The notes under the pieces are model-generated. The model was not told where the DNA came from. It saw only the letters and a list, made by a program, of their open reading frames with translations, and did not search any database. From contig CAVVAX010000032.1 of assembly GCA_963746275.1 (NCBI GenBank), forward strand, positions 11,591 through 75,590: a stretch of DNA of 64,000 nt, in the 5' to 3' direction. This document shows positions 8,785-17,314 of the stretch, one piece after another. This DNA is from JAEULH01 sp963746275. Its GTDB lineage: Bacteria > Pseudomonadota > Alphaproteobacteria > Rhodospirillales > Defluviicoccaceae. Position numbers and translations under genes: made by a program. How positions within the stretch are numbered: the stretch's first letter is position 1; each line of letters opens with the position of its first letter.

Positions 8785-8873
8785 CGGCCTATGGCTATAA
8801 CGGCTATTCCCGCCGACGCAAAGGCGCGCGGCTATGGTCGTTCGGTCCAGCAACGGCCAGAGAGCAAGAATAG

Positions 8874-8958
8874 CGTCATCGCGAGCCGCGCAGCGGCGTG
8901 GCGATCCAGTTGAGGTGAGCGTGGATTGCTTCGTCAGCTTCGCTTCCTCGCAATGACG
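8874..8958. repeat. Dispersed palindromic (REP-like) repeat, copy 1
   Basis: An 85-base imperfect palindrome. Its ends are CGTCATCGCGAG and CTCGCAATGACG, with internal blocks GCGGCGTGGCGATCCA and GGATTGCTTCGTCAGC. A second copy in opposite orientation lies at 63740-63827 with the same blocks. It sits in the short gap between rnd and the 3' end of priA. Repeats with CGTCATTGCGAG ends are widespread mobile palindromes in alphaproteobacterial genomes. Confidence 0.75.
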
Positions 8959-8961
8959 AGC

Positions 8962-11181
8962 CTAAAGAAAGCTGTAGGGGTCGATGTCGACCTGGACGCG
9001 GACGCTGCCGGGGAGCTTGGTCGCCTGGAGCCAACGGCGCACCAGCGGCGAGACCGCGACGCCCCGCGCCGCGTGCAGCAGCAAGCGGCGGCGGTGGCGG
9101 CCCCGGAGCAGCGCCAGCGGCGCCGGCGCCGGCCCCATCACCCGCACGCCGCCCGCCTTCGGTGCCGTCTGCGCCAGAGCATTGCCCGCTGCCTCGACCG
9201 CACCGGCGTCGGCGCCCGAGACGATGAGCGCGGCGAGCCGCCCGTAGGGCGGCATGGCGGCCTCCCGTCGCTCCGCCTCCTCGGCAGCGAGGAAGCGGTC
9301 GCGATCGCCCGATGCCAGCGCGGTCATAACCGGATGCTGCGGCATCGTCGTTTGCACCAGGGCGCGGCCGGGCCGCTCGCCGCGCCCGGCGCGGCCTGCG
9401 GCCTGATAGAGGAGCTGGAAGGTCCGTTCCGCCGCGCGCAGGTCGCCGCCGCTCAAGCCCAGGTCGGCATCGACGACGCCGACCAGGGCCAAATGCGGAA
9501 AGTGGTAGCCCTTGGCGATGATCTGGGTGCCGATGACGATGTCGATCTCGCCGGCCTCCATCCTCCGGACCAGGTCTGCCGTCGCCGCCGGCCCGGGTAG
9601 GGTGTCGCTGGTCGCCAGCACGAGACGGGCGTCGGGAAACACGTCTGCCACCTCCTCGGCCAGCCGTTCCACCCCCGGGCCGCACGCGGCCAAGGTGTCG
9701 GTGCCGCCGCAGGCCGGGCAGCGGTCGGGCAGCGATGCGGTGTGGCCGCAGTGGTGGCACATCATCCGCCCGGCGAGACGGTGCTCCACCAGCCAGGCGC
9801 TGCACCAGGGACAGGGCAGGCGATGGCCGCAGGCCCGGCAGACGGTCAGCGGCGCGTAGCCGCGGCGGTTGAGGAAGAGCAGGACCTGGCCGCCGTCGGC
9901 AAGGGTGGCGGCAATGGCGGCGCGCACGCCCGGGGACAGCCAAGCGCCCTTGGCCGGCCGGTCGCGGCAGAGGTCGACGAGTTCAACCACCGGCATGGCC
10001 GCGCCGCCATGGCGGTCGGGAAGGTGCACCGAGCCGTAACGCCCGGCGCGCACGTTGACCACCGTCTCCAGTGATGGCGTTGCCGACACCAGGCAGAGCG
10101 GGATCTGGGACAGGCTGGCGCGAACTACGGCCATGTCGCGGGCGTTGTAAAAAACGCCGTCCTCCTGCTTGAAGGAGGGGTCGTGTTCCTCATCGACGAC
10201 GATAAGGGCCAGGTCCGCGAACGGCAGGAACAGCGCCGAGCGGGCGCCGACGACGACCTTCGCTCGATTCCCCGCAACCGCCCGCCAGGTGCGGCGGCGC
10301 TCGGCCTGGCCGAGGTCGGAATGCCACACGTGCGGGTGGGCGCCAAAGCGGCCGCGAAAGCGTGAAAGCCACTGGGCGCTGAGCGCGATCTCGGGCAGCA
10401 GCACCAGCACCTGGCGATGCGCCGCCAGCGCCGCGGCCACGGCCTCGAAGTAGACCTCGGTCTTGCCCGAGCCCGGCACGCCGTCGAGGAGCGTCACCGA
10501 GTAGCCGTGACCCACGGCCTGCGTGAGCCGCTGAGCCGCCGCAGCCTGCTCCGGTGACAGCGTCGGGCCGGCCCCGGCGGGAGCGGATGGCTCTGCATCA
10601 AACGCTTCTTCCTTCGCGGCCATCAACGGGACGAGGAGCCCCGCGCCGGCCAGCGCCTTGACCACGCCGGGTCCGACACCGGCCTCCCTCACAAGCTCCC
10701 CGGCAGCGCGCGGCCGGCCATCGGCGAGCACGGCCAGCACCTGCTGGCGCGCCGGCGTCAGCCGCCCGGGCCGCTCATCGGCGGCCAGCGTGTAGGCCAC
10801 AAGTGGCCGCGGCGGGCGCAAGGCTTCGGGCACGCTCATCACCATCTTGAGCACCGCGCCCGGCGGATGGACCGTGTAGCCGGCCACCCAGTCGACGAAC
10901 CGGCGCATCTCCGCTGAGAGCGGCGGGACCTCGAACCGCTGGAGAATCGGCCGCAACTTTGCTGCGGGAACGCCGTCGCTGCCCGGGCCCCAGACCACCC
11001 CGGCCAGCCGCCGCGGCCCCAGCGGCACCTCGACGAAGGCTCCGTCCTCGATCGCCACGTCCCCCGCCGCGTCCCCTTCGGCCTCCGGCGGGACGAGATA
11101 ATCGTAGGATCCGGGCAGGGCGAGCGGCAGCAGCACCGCAACCCGATCGCCGCCCGCGTACAGGCGTGTTGTTTTGGACAC
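8962..11181 (-). CDS. priA: Primosomal replication-restart helicase PriA
   Basis: 739 residues from a GTG at 11181. PriA recognises stalled forks and reloads the replisome. Domains in order: N-terminal 3'-DNA-binding domain (~1-110), winged-helix segment, then the helicase core with Walker A GVPGSGKTEV (~235-245), DEEH box (VVDEEHDPSFKQ) and motif III (SATPSLET). Cysteine clusters follow that bind two zinc ions: CRACGHRLPCPWC and CHHCGHTASLPDRCPACG. Helicase motifs continue (TQIIAKGYHFPH, AGRAGRGERPG). Length and order are normal. It is divergent from the DUF484-xerC pair. Confidence 0.96.
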   Translation of the reverse strand: MSKTTRLYAGGDRVAVLLPLALPGSYDYLVPPEAEGDAAGDVAIEDGAFVEVPLGPRRLAGVVWGPGSDGVPAAKLRPILQRFEVPPLSAEMRRFVDWVAGYTVHPPGAVLKMVMSVPEALRPPRPLVAYTLAADERPGRLTPARQQVLAVLADGRPRAAGELVREAGVGPGVVKALAGAGLLVPLMAAKEEAFDAEPSAPAGAGPTLSPEQAAAAQRLTQAVGHGYSVTLLDGVPGSGKTEVYFEAVAAALAAHRQVLVLLPEIALSAQWLSRFRGRFGAHPHVWHSDLGQAERRRTWRAVAGNRAKVVVGARSALFLPFADLALIVVDEEHDPSFKQEDGVFYNARDMAVVRASLSQIPLCLVSATPSLETVVNVRAGRYGSVHLPDRHGGAAMPVVELVDLCRDRPAKGAWLSPGVRAAIAATLADGGQVLLFLNRRGYAPLTVCRACGHRLPCPWCSAWLVEHRLAGRMMCHHCGHTASLPDRCPACGGTDTLAACGPGVERLAEEVADVFPDARLVLATSDTLPGPAATADLVRRMEAGEIDIVIGTQIIAKGYHFPHLALVGVVDADLGLSGGDLRAAERTFQLLYQAAGRAGRGERPGRALVQTTMPQHPVMTALASGDRDRFLAAEEAERREAAMPPYGRLAALIVSGADAGAVEAAGNALAQTAPKAGGVRVMGPAPAPLALLRGRHRRRLLLHAARGVAVSPLVRRWLQATKLPGSVRVQVDIDPYSFL

Positions 11182-11256
11182 GATCGAGTTGCCTTGTTAC
11201 ATCACGCTCATCATTCACATTAACAGCGCGTAACGGCCTCTGGTATAGGCCAATTC

Positions 11257-11994
11257 ATGAGACATCCGGTTGACCCCACAGTGCTGGGCGGTTCCGCAGG
11301 CGAAGCGGCATGCGCCGAGGCCACGACCACGGCCGAGCAAGTCGTTCGGTTCCTGCGCAACAACCCCGACTTCCTGCTGGTTCAGCCGGACCTGCTCTAC
11401 GACCTGGCGGCGCCCCTGCGCTGGACCGGGGACAAGATCGTCGATTTCCAGCGGTTCATGGTCGACATGCTGCGCGGCGAGTTGGCCGGCATCCGCGATT
11501 GCGCCACTGCGGTGATTGAGACCAGCCGCAACAACATGAGCATCCAGGCGCAGACCCATGCCGCCGTGCTGGCATTGGTCGCGGCCGGCGACATGGAGGA
11601 GCTGGTGCGGGTTGTGAGCGAGGACCTGCCCGACCTGCTCGACGTCGACACGGCGGTTCTCGCCTTCGAGCCCCTCCCGGCGGTGGACGCTGCGGTGAGC
11701 GCGATCTGCCCGTTGGCCGCCGGCGACGTCGAGGCCCTGCTCGGGGCCGGCCGGGAGACCCGGCTGATGTCGATCCTAGGCGACGAGGACCTGCTGTTCG
11801 CGGGCAGCGGCCAGCCGATCCGCTCCGCGGCGCTGGCGCGGGTGAGCCTCGGCGAGGAGCGCGTTCCCGGGCTTCTGGCGCTCGGTTCCTTCGATGCCAA
11901 GTTCTTCCAGCCCGGACAGGGGACGGAGCTGTTGATGTTCCTCGCCCGAATCGTCGAGGTCTGCCTGCCACGCCTGCTTACGCGCGCGAGCTGA
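11257..11994 (+). CDS. DUF484 (GAF-like) family protein
   Basis: 245 residues with the DUF484 start: VVRFLRNNPDFLLVQPDLL followed by a helical segment and a GAF-like C-terminal half (AGDVEALLGAGRETRL..., ARVSLGEERVPGLLALGS). The biochemical role is unknown; the gene is typically found directly upstream of xerC in proteobacteria, as here, where the xerC frame overlaps or abuts its end. It is divergent from priA. The start ATG at 11257 lies 75 bases from the priA start. Confidence 0.85.
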   Translation: MRHPVDPTVLGGSAGEAACAEATTTAEQVVRFLRNNPDFLLVQPDLLYDLAAPLRWTGDKIVDFQRFMVDMLRGELAGIRDCATAVIETSRNNMSIQAQTHAAVLALVAAGDMEELVRVVSEDLPDLLDVDTAVLAFEPLPAVDAAVSAICPLAAGDVEALLGAGRETRLMSILGDEDLLFAGSGQPIRSAALARVSLGEERVPGLLALGSFDAKFFQPGQGTELLMFLARIVEVCLPRLLTRAS

Positions 11995-12053
11995 ACGAGC
12001 CTCCCGTCGCCGCCGATGTTGCCGCGGCGACCGCGGCTTGGCGGGAGTGGCTG

Positions 12054-12923
12054 GTGGCCGAGAGGCGTGCTTCAGCGCACACGCTGGACGCCTACGACGG
12101 GGACGTTCGGGTCTTCTTCGCCTTCCTCGCCGGCCACCTCGGGGGGGCTCCGGGGCTAGAGGATTTGTGCCGCCTGAGCCTTGGAGATTTCCGCGCCTAC
12201 CTCGCCCAGCGCGCCGCGGAAGGGCTCGCCGCCAGCTCGCGCTCCCGCGGCCTTGCCGCCGTGCGCGGTTTCTTCCGCTTTCTTGAACGCCGCGGGCTCG
12301 GCACGAACACCGCCATCCGGCTGGTGCGGACGGCGAAGGTGGCGCGCCCGTTGCCGCGCCCGCTCGATGTCGATGCGGCCTTCGCCGTCATCGATGCCGC
12401 GGGCACGCTCGGCCGCGAGCCGTGGCTTGCGGGCCGCGACCAGGCGCTGCTGCTCCTGCTCTATGGATGCGGTCTGCGAATTGGCGAGGCGCTGGCGCTG
12501 AACCGGGGCGACGTCCCCGCCGGCGACACTCTCGTCGTCACCGGCAAGGGCCGCAAGCAGCGGCTGGTGCCGGTGCTGCCCGTCGTTCGCGAGGCGATCT
12601 GTGCCTACCTGGCGGCTTGCCCCTACGCCGGGGCGGCTGATGCGCCGCTGTTCATCGGCGCCCGCGGCGGCCGGCTCGACCCGGCGGTCGCCCAGCGGCA
12701 GGTCCGCCGGCTGCGAAGGGTCCTTGGCCTGCCGGAGACGGCGACGCCGCACGCGCTCCGCCACAGCTTCGCCACCCATCTGCTCGCCGACGGCGGCGAC
12801 CTCAGGACCATCCAGGAACTGCTCGGTCACGCCTCGCTGTCGACGACCCAGCGTTACACCGAGGTCGACGCGTCCCGCCTCGCCGCCGTCCACCGCCGAA
12901 CCCACCCCCGCGCAAGAGGCTGA
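12054..12923 (+). CDS. xerC: Tyrosine recombinase XerC
   Basis: 289 residues from the GTG at 12054. With XerD it resolves chromosome dimers at dif. The N-terminal core-binding domain (ERRASAHTLDAYDGDV...) precedes a catalytic domain with all expected residues: Arg142 (GCGLRIGEAL), Lys165 (TGKGRKQRL), His233 and Arg236 (PHALRHSFATHLL), His259 (LGHASLSTTQ) and nucleophile Tyr268 (QRYTEVD). The homologous frame (A-W-R-E-W-L) continues some 60 bases further 5' and overlaps the DUF484 stop, but I see no ATG/GTG/TTG there. The true start is therefore uncertain and may be a rare codon or lie behind a base error. Confidence 0.93.
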   Translation: MAERRASAHTLDAYDGDVRVFFAFLAGHLGGAPGLEDLCRLSLGDFRAYLAQRAAEGLAASSRSRGLAAVRGFFRFLERRGLGTNTAIRLVRTAKVARPLPRPLDVDAAFAVIDAAGTLGREPWLAGRDQALLLLLYGCGLRIGEALALNRGDVPAGDTLVVTGKGRKQRLVPVLPVVREAICAYLAACPYAGAADAPLFIGARGGRLDPAVAQRQVRRLRRVLGLPETATPHALRHSFATHLLADGGDLRTIQELLGHASLSTTQRYTEVDASRLAAVHRRTHPRARG

Positions 12924-13057
12924 TCAGCGGATCCGCGCTCGCTCAGCAGTCCGATCTTTCCCCCTTTGGGTTCGCCGCCAGGCGGTCTGTACTGCTCGGT
13001 ACGAAATGGCCCATCTGGCTTGGACCCACAGCGTGCTTACGGAAGAGGAGACCGAAG

Positions 13058-13312
13058 ATGCTGCGATTGACCGCAACGACACTTGGCTTGCTCGGTCTGC
13101 TGGTGGCCGCCCAGCCCGCGCTTTCGGCGCCGCCCGCCGCTGCGAAGCCGCTTTCTGAAATCGTCAAGATGCTCGAGGACGGCGGCAGCGTCGCCTACGT
13201 CGCCGAAATCGAGTGGGACGACCGCGGCTACTGGGACGTCGAGTACATGCGGACGGAGGGCGGCAAGGACGAGGTGAAGCTTGATCCGATCTCCGGCCAG
13301 CCCAAGCGCTGA
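13058..13312 (+). CDS. Small secreted PepSY-like protein
   Basis: 84 residues. A signal peptide (MLRLTATTLGLLGLLVAAQ, cleavage near ALS-APP) is followed by a single PepSY-like unit: LSEIVKMLEDGGSVAYVAEI, then WDVEYMRTEGGKDEVKLDPI. That is the usual helix then beta-hairpin ending in a V-K-[LV]-D-P-x-[ST]-G pattern. Such domains are found in the periplasm, often as inhibitors or metal-linked accessory proteins; the specific role is unknown. AGAGGAGA lies about nine bases before the ATG. Confidence 0.75.
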   Translation: MLRLTATTLGLLGLLVAAQPALSAPPAAAKPLSEIVKMLEDGGSVAYVAEIEWDDRGYWDVEYMRTEGGKDEVKLDPISGQPKR

Positions 13313-13624
13313 CCCTGGTCGTGCCGCGAACGTCCGGTCGTCCCAGGGCGGCCGGCCAACTCGCGCCGTCCCGCGTCGCCCTGAGCGCGGATCCGGAAGA
13401 GCGTGACGCGAAAACATCGTCGCGCATGAAACCGTGTGCGGAAAAGATCCAAACCCTGTCAGGACGCGAATGAAGAGCGTACGGTTTGCGCCGACCCGGC
13501 CGAACTGCTTGTAAAGAAAAGGCAACAGCCGCGTTCATCAACTTCTCCAACCGGGCGGAACTTAATCGCGGCGCGGCTGTTCCTGCGAGAACCAGCGCGT
13601 CCACTCACATCATCGGGAGACTTC
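13313..13624. other. Intergenic stretch with a long-range inverted repeat
   Basis: No convincing gene. It contains a perfect 10-base inverted repeat, AACAGCCGCG at 13524-13533 and CGCGGCTGTT at 13572-13581, with 38 bases between. In RNA this could be a stem capping an internal domain just upstream of the small gene at 13625. No T-run follows, so it is not an ordinary terminator. Confidence 0.4.
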
Positions 13625-13795
13625 ATGCTGAGCAAGATCGACCTCAGGGACTTTTACGAGATCAATCAGGGGCTTTATGACGAGCCGGCGTCGGCGCGTC
13701 AGCTTGCCCTGCTGCAGGACCTCACCCAAGCGCTCGAGCAGGCGGCGGCGAACCGCCGGCCCGGCGCCGGCCGCGAGCACGACGCGACGCGCTGA
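13625..13795 (+). CDS. Small hypothetical protein
   Basis: 56 residues starting MLSKIDLRDFYEINQGLYDE, then a helical, Ala/Gln-rich stretch (ALLQDLTQALEQAAANR). GGGAG lies a few bases before the ATG and a strong hairpin terminator follows at 13827. The first 30 residues are compositionally unlike a shadow frame and look protein-like. I do not recognise a family. It could be a small alphaproteobacteria-specific protein. Confidence 0.5.
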   Translation: MLSKIDLRDFYEINQGLYDEPASARQLALLQDLTQALEQAAANRRPGAGREHDATR

Positions 13796-13826
13796 GCGAA
13801 GCCGATACCAGCGAAGCCGATACCGC

Positions 13827-13850
13827 CGACGGCCGTGTCGGCCGTCGTTT
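13827..13850 (+). terminator. Hairpin terminator between convergent genes
   Basis: Perfect 9-bp stem CGACGGCCG / CGGCCGTCG with a TGT loop followed by TTT. It sits just after the small gene at 13625-13795 and before the 3' end of the convergent porin gene, so it may serve both. A short tandem duplication (GCGAAGCCGATACC, twice) lies immediately before it. Confidence 0.7.
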
Positions 13851-13897
13851 AAGCGAGAGGCCGGCCGGTGGCGCCGGGCGGCCTCGAAGCCCTGGTT

Positions 13898-14783
13898 TCA
13901 GAACTCGGCGCCGATGGTGAACACGATTTTGGCGTCACCCTGGTTGTTGCCGATGTCGCGCGCTCGGTAGTTGGTGTCGGTGTAGGCGACAGCGAAATCG
14001 ACGCCTTTGACCGAGACGGCCGCACCCGCGCGCCAGTCCGTGCCATTGTAGTCGTCCTCGATGTGCTGGTAGCCGACGCCTGCGAAAAGTTGCAGGCCAA
14101 CGTAGGGAACGGGGATATCGTAGTAGACGTTGCCGGTCGTGTAGTTGGCTAGGCCGGTGTTGAACTGGTTCTCCCAGGCGAACAGGTTGGTCAGGTCGAA
14201 GCCGAGCCGGTCGGTGGCCTGATAGGTCAGAACCACCGGAATCTCCCAGTAGTTGAAGTTGTCGGCGCTGCGTGTGCTGGGATAGTAGAGATAAGTGCCG
14301 CCGACGTCCCATTCGACGTCGCCAATTTCGCCGCGCAGGCCGAAGAAGGCATCGATCTCGAGGTTCGCCGTGTCCCGGTCGCCCTCAAGATCCACATTCG
14401 ACGACCAGAAGCCGACGTAGCCTTTGGTGTCGCCAAGGCCGGTGGGCACCGCATAGTCGAGCGACCCCTGGATCGCCGGATCGTTGCTGGTGTTGGTGAG
14501 CCCGCGATCGACGTAGTTGGACGTCAGCGCGACGCTGCCGCTGACCTGGGGACTCGTCCTCGCCCGGCAGCCACTCGTCCTCGCCGGGTGCCGCGTTCGT
14601 CTCGCTTCCGGTTTCGCCCATCTCTTCGCCTTCGCCGCCGCGCGCGGGCGCTGCGTCCTCCACCTTCGTGTTTTGGGCAAAGGCGCCGGCCGGCGCGAGC
14701 ACGAGCGCCATGAGGGCGAGGGCCGGGAGGGCGCGTACCTGCACGGGCGACACGTCTCCGGCAGGGTCGGTCAGGCTTCGCAT
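13898..14783 (-). CDS. TorF-family putative outer membrane porin (one frameshift)
   Basis: The N-terminal part starts at or just inside ATG 14783 and encodes a signal peptide (ALPALALMALVLAPAGAFA, then Q) and an acidic linker. Near 14541-14556 the frame shifts at a run of four C/G into the barrel: SGSVALTSNYVDRGLTNT, a hallmark start of the TorF/TIGR02001 family. The barrel continues to the end through PAIQGSLDYA, GTYLYYPST and a terminal IVFTIGAEF whose last Phe is typical of outer-membrane barrels. Removing one base of the C run restores a single ~295-residue protein. Function is inferred as a small-solute porin; the substrate is unknown. Confidence 0.8.
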
Positions 14784-14934
14784 GATCTTTCCTTATTCTT
14801 GAGTTTCTGAGGGTGTCCCGCCCCGCCGGGACGACGTTCGGCTGGCGCCGCAGCTATGCCTATCATTCTCAACACGTTTCCCCACTTTCTTACGGGCATG
14901 GGGCTTGGGTGTGGCTCATCGGGCGCGGGAAGGC

Positions 14935-15927
14935 TTAGCGCCCGAGGCAGTCACGCAGTGAGCTGGCCAGACGCGTCAGCAGGATGGGGTAGGCATCAGG
15001 CCCGGGCGCGATCTCGGCGCCGATGGGGTCGAGGACGCCGACGCGGGCGAAGCTGCCGGCGACGACGGTCTTGACCAGGTCAGGCTCGAACTGCGGCTCC
15101 CGGAAGACGCACACGGCGCCCGACGTCTTGATCCGCTCGCGGATCTCGCTCAGCGTTCGCGCGCCCGGAGCGCGCTCGGGGCTGAAGGTAATGGCGCCGG
15201 CGGGGCTTAGCCCGTAGCGGTTCTCGAAATACTGGTAGGCATCGTGGAAGACGATGTACGGCTTGTCCACGACGGGAGCGAGCTGGCCGCGCAGCTCGCC
15301 GTCGAGCGCATCGAGGCGCTGGTGCAGGGCTTCGGCGTTCGCGTCGTAGGTCTCCGCATGCTCGGGATCGGCCTTCGCCAGCGCTGCCGCTGCGGCCGTG
15401 GCCATCGCCTTGGCGTTTTCCGGATCGAGCCAGATGTGCATGTCGGCGGCCTCGCCAGCGCCGTGGCCGGCACCGCCATGACGGTCGGCGTGTTCGTGTT
15501 CGTGAGCGGCTTCATGCTCGTGCTCGCCGCCATGGCCCTGCTCGCCCCAGTCGCCGCCCTCGCGCGCCGCAAGCAGGCGCACTCCGGGGGCCGAAGCCAG
15601 GGCCACGACCTCGGCGCGTTCGGGCAGTGCGGCCAGCGGCTTGGTGAGGAAGACCTCCAGATCCTCGCCGATCCAGAAGACGACATCCGCCCGCTGCAGC
15701 GCCGCCGCATCCGACGGGCGCAGGCTGGCCGTGTGCGGCGAGGCGGCGCCTTTGACCAGGAGCGTCGGCTCGCCCACGCCAGCCATCACCGCCGCGACCA
15801 GCGCGTGCACCGGGGCGATGCTGACGACGACGGCGGGTCGTTCCTGATCCACCGCGCGAGCGCCCCCCGGGCAGATGCCAAGCCCGATGCCGACGATCAG
15901 GACCACTGCTCTGCCGATTGTGCTCAT
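14935..15927 (-). CDS. znuA: Zinc ABC transporter substrate-binding protein
   Basis: 330 residues from ATG 15927; an upstream in-frame start at 15993 would place the Zur box inside the gene. A signal peptide (GRAVVLIVGIGLGI...) is followed by a cluster A-I metal-binding protein: SIAPVHALVAAVMAGVG, then SPHTASLRPSDAAAL with a metal His. A long His/Glu-rich loop follows (GHGGEHEHEAAHEHEHADRH), then ADMHIWLDPENA, VFHDAYQYFE and a C-terminal acidic ligand region. It captures Zn2+ in the periplasm for ZnuBC. It is divergent from zur-znuC-znuB across a Zur-box-like palindrome. Confidence 0.95.
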   Translation of the reverse strand: MSTIGRAVVLIVGIGLGICPGGARAVDQERPAVVVSIAPVHALVAAVMAGVGEPTLLVKGAASPHTASLRPSDAAALQRADVVFWIGEDLEVFLTKPLAALPERAEVVALASAPGVRLLAAREGGDWGEQGHGGEHEHEAAHEHEHADRHGGAGHGAGEAADMHIWLDPENAKAMATAAAAALAKADPEHAETYDANAEALHQRLDALDGELRGQLAPVVDKPYIVFHDAYQYFENRYGLSPAGAITFSPERAPGARTLSEIRERIKTSGAVCVFREPQFEPDLVKTVVAGSFARVGVLDPIGAEIAPGPDAYPILLTRLASSLRDCLGR

Positions 15928-15963
15928 CGCGCCGCTCCGCCAGACTGGACGGCGGCTACCGGT

Positions 15964-15984
15964 AAATGTAACTTTATAACATGT
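15964..15984. promoter_or_regulatory. Zur-box-like operator shared by znuA and zur-znuCB
   Basis: A 21-base AT-rich imperfect palindrome with half-sites ATGTAAC and ATAACAT, closely resembling the proteobacterial Zur consensus (GAAATGTTATAnTATAACATTTC type). It lies between znuA and zur and its right half contains the first possible ATG of zur (15981). With zinc bound, Zur should repress both directions. Confidence 0.75.
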
Positions 15985-16472
15985 CAACACCATCCCCGCC
16001 GGGCGTGGCCGGTGACGCCACCCACGATCACCACCTCTGCCTTGCCCGCACGCTTGCCGCCGCCGAGCAGGTTTGCGGCGAGCGGGGGGGCCGGCTGACG
16101 CCGCAACGTCGCCGCGTTCTGGAGGCGGTCGCCGCCGGGCACGCCGCCATCGGGGCCTATGACATCATCGACGCACTTGCCGCCGACGGCCGCCGGCCGG
16201 CGCCCATCTCGGTCTATCGGGCGCTGGACTTCCTCGTTGCCCAGGGCCTGATCCATCGCGTCAACAGCCTGAGCGCCTTCGTCCTCTGCGCCTCGCCCGG
16301 GTCGATCCATCGGGCGCAGTTCCTGATCTGCCAGCGTTGTCGGAAGATCGCCGAGCTGCGCAGCGACGCCGTCGACGCGGCCATCGCCGAGGCCGGCGCC
16401 GCGGTCGCCTTTGCCGTCTCATCGGCGGTGGTGGAGGTCACCGGCGTATGCCGCGCCTGCAACCGGGCGTGA
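15981..16472 (+). CDS. zur: Zinc uptake regulator (Fur family)
   Basis: 163 residues if it starts at ATG 15981. Winged-helix segment: LTPQRRRVLEAVAAGHAAIG... and PISVYRALDFLVAQGLIHRV (recognition helix S-V-Y-R). The dimerisation domain follows with AQFLICQRCRKI and a C-terminal VCRACNRA, two CxxC pairs that hold the structural zinc. The start codon sits inside the Zur box with no Shine-Dalgarno, implying a leaderless message, or a later GTG around 16005. It overlaps znuC, so the repressor and transporter genes are coupled. Confidence 0.92.
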   Translation: MSTPSPPGVAGDATHDHHLCLARTLAAAEQVCGERGGRLTPQRRRVLEAVAAGHAAIGAYDIIDALAADGRRPAPISVYRALDFLVAQGLIHRVNSLSAFVLCASPGSIHRAQFLICQRCRKIAELRSDAVDAAIAEAGAAVAFAVSSAVVEVTGVCRACNRA

Positions 16473-17314
16473 GCGGCATGCCCGATGCCGCTCGCGATCC
16501 CCGCCCGCCGGAGGTCGTGGCGCCGGTGCTCCTCGAGGGCCGGGACATCTGCCTCCGGCTCGGCCGGACAGCGGTGCTGGAGAACGTTAGCGTTGCCGTC
16601 GGCGCGGGCGAGATCGTCACCGTGATCGGGCCGAACGGCGCCGGCAAGACCAGCCTGCTGCGCGTCCTCCTCGGCCTCGTGCCGGCGACGTCGGGTAGCG
16701 TCCAACGCCGCGGCGGGCTCTCGCTCGGCTACGTCCCGCAACGGCTGGTCATCGACCCGGTGCTGCCGCTCAGCGTCAAGCGGCTGATGACGCTGACGGC
16801 GCGCAAGCCGGTGGCGGCCGTCCGCTCAGCCCTCGGGGAGACCGGCGTCGCCGGCCTGATTGACGCGCCGGTGCAGACGTTGTCGGGCGGGGAGTTCCAG
16901 CGGGTGCTGCTCGCCCGAGCGCTGCTGCGCGAACCCGACCTTCTCGTGCTCGACGAGCCGGTGCAGGGCGTGGACTTCGCCGGCGAGGCGGCGCTCTACC
17001 AGCTCATCGGCGCCATCCGCGACCGGCACGGCTGCGGCGTGCTGATGGTCTCCCACGATCTGCACACGGTGATGGCCGCGACCGACCGGGTGATCTGCCT
17101 CAACCGCCACGTCTGCTGCGCAGGCCGGCCGGCGGCCGTCGGCCGCGATCCGGAGTTCGTCCGCCTGTTCGGCCCGCGCGCGGCGGCAGCGCTCGGCGTC
17201 TACGCCCATCGCCACGACCATGCCCACGATCTGGCGGGCAGCGTCGTTGCCGCGGGCGCCGCCGGCGATCCGCTGGCGACAGCACCGCCGGCGGGAACGG
17301 ACGGTGACGAATGA
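16469..17314 (+). CDS. znuC: Zinc ABC transporter ATP-binding protein
   Basis: About 281 residues from a GTG that overlaps the zur stop by four bases (GTGA); an ATG at 16478 is an alternative. ABC ATPase: Walker A GPNGAGKTS, Q-loop in GYVPQRL, signature LSGGEFQRV, Walker B LLVLDEPVQGVD, H-loop SHDLH. The C-terminal extension is His/Asp-rich (HRHDHAHD), common in ZnuC. It powers zinc uptake with ZnuA and ZnuB. Its stop overlaps the znuB ATG by four bases. Confidence 0.95.
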   Translation: MSGMPDAARDPRPPEVVAPVLLEGRDICLRLGRTAVLENVSVAVGAGEIVTVIGPNGAGKTSLLRVLLGLVPATSGSVQRRGGLSLGYVPQRLVIDPVLPLSVKRLMTLTARKPVAAVRSALGETGVAGLIDAPVQTLSGGEFQRVLLARALLREPDLLVLDEPVQGVDFAGEAALYQLIGAIRDRHGCGVLMVSHDLHTVMAATDRVICLNRHVCCAGRPAAVGRDPEFVRLFGPRAAAALGVYAHRHDHAHDLAGSVVAAGAAGDPLATAPPAGTDGDE

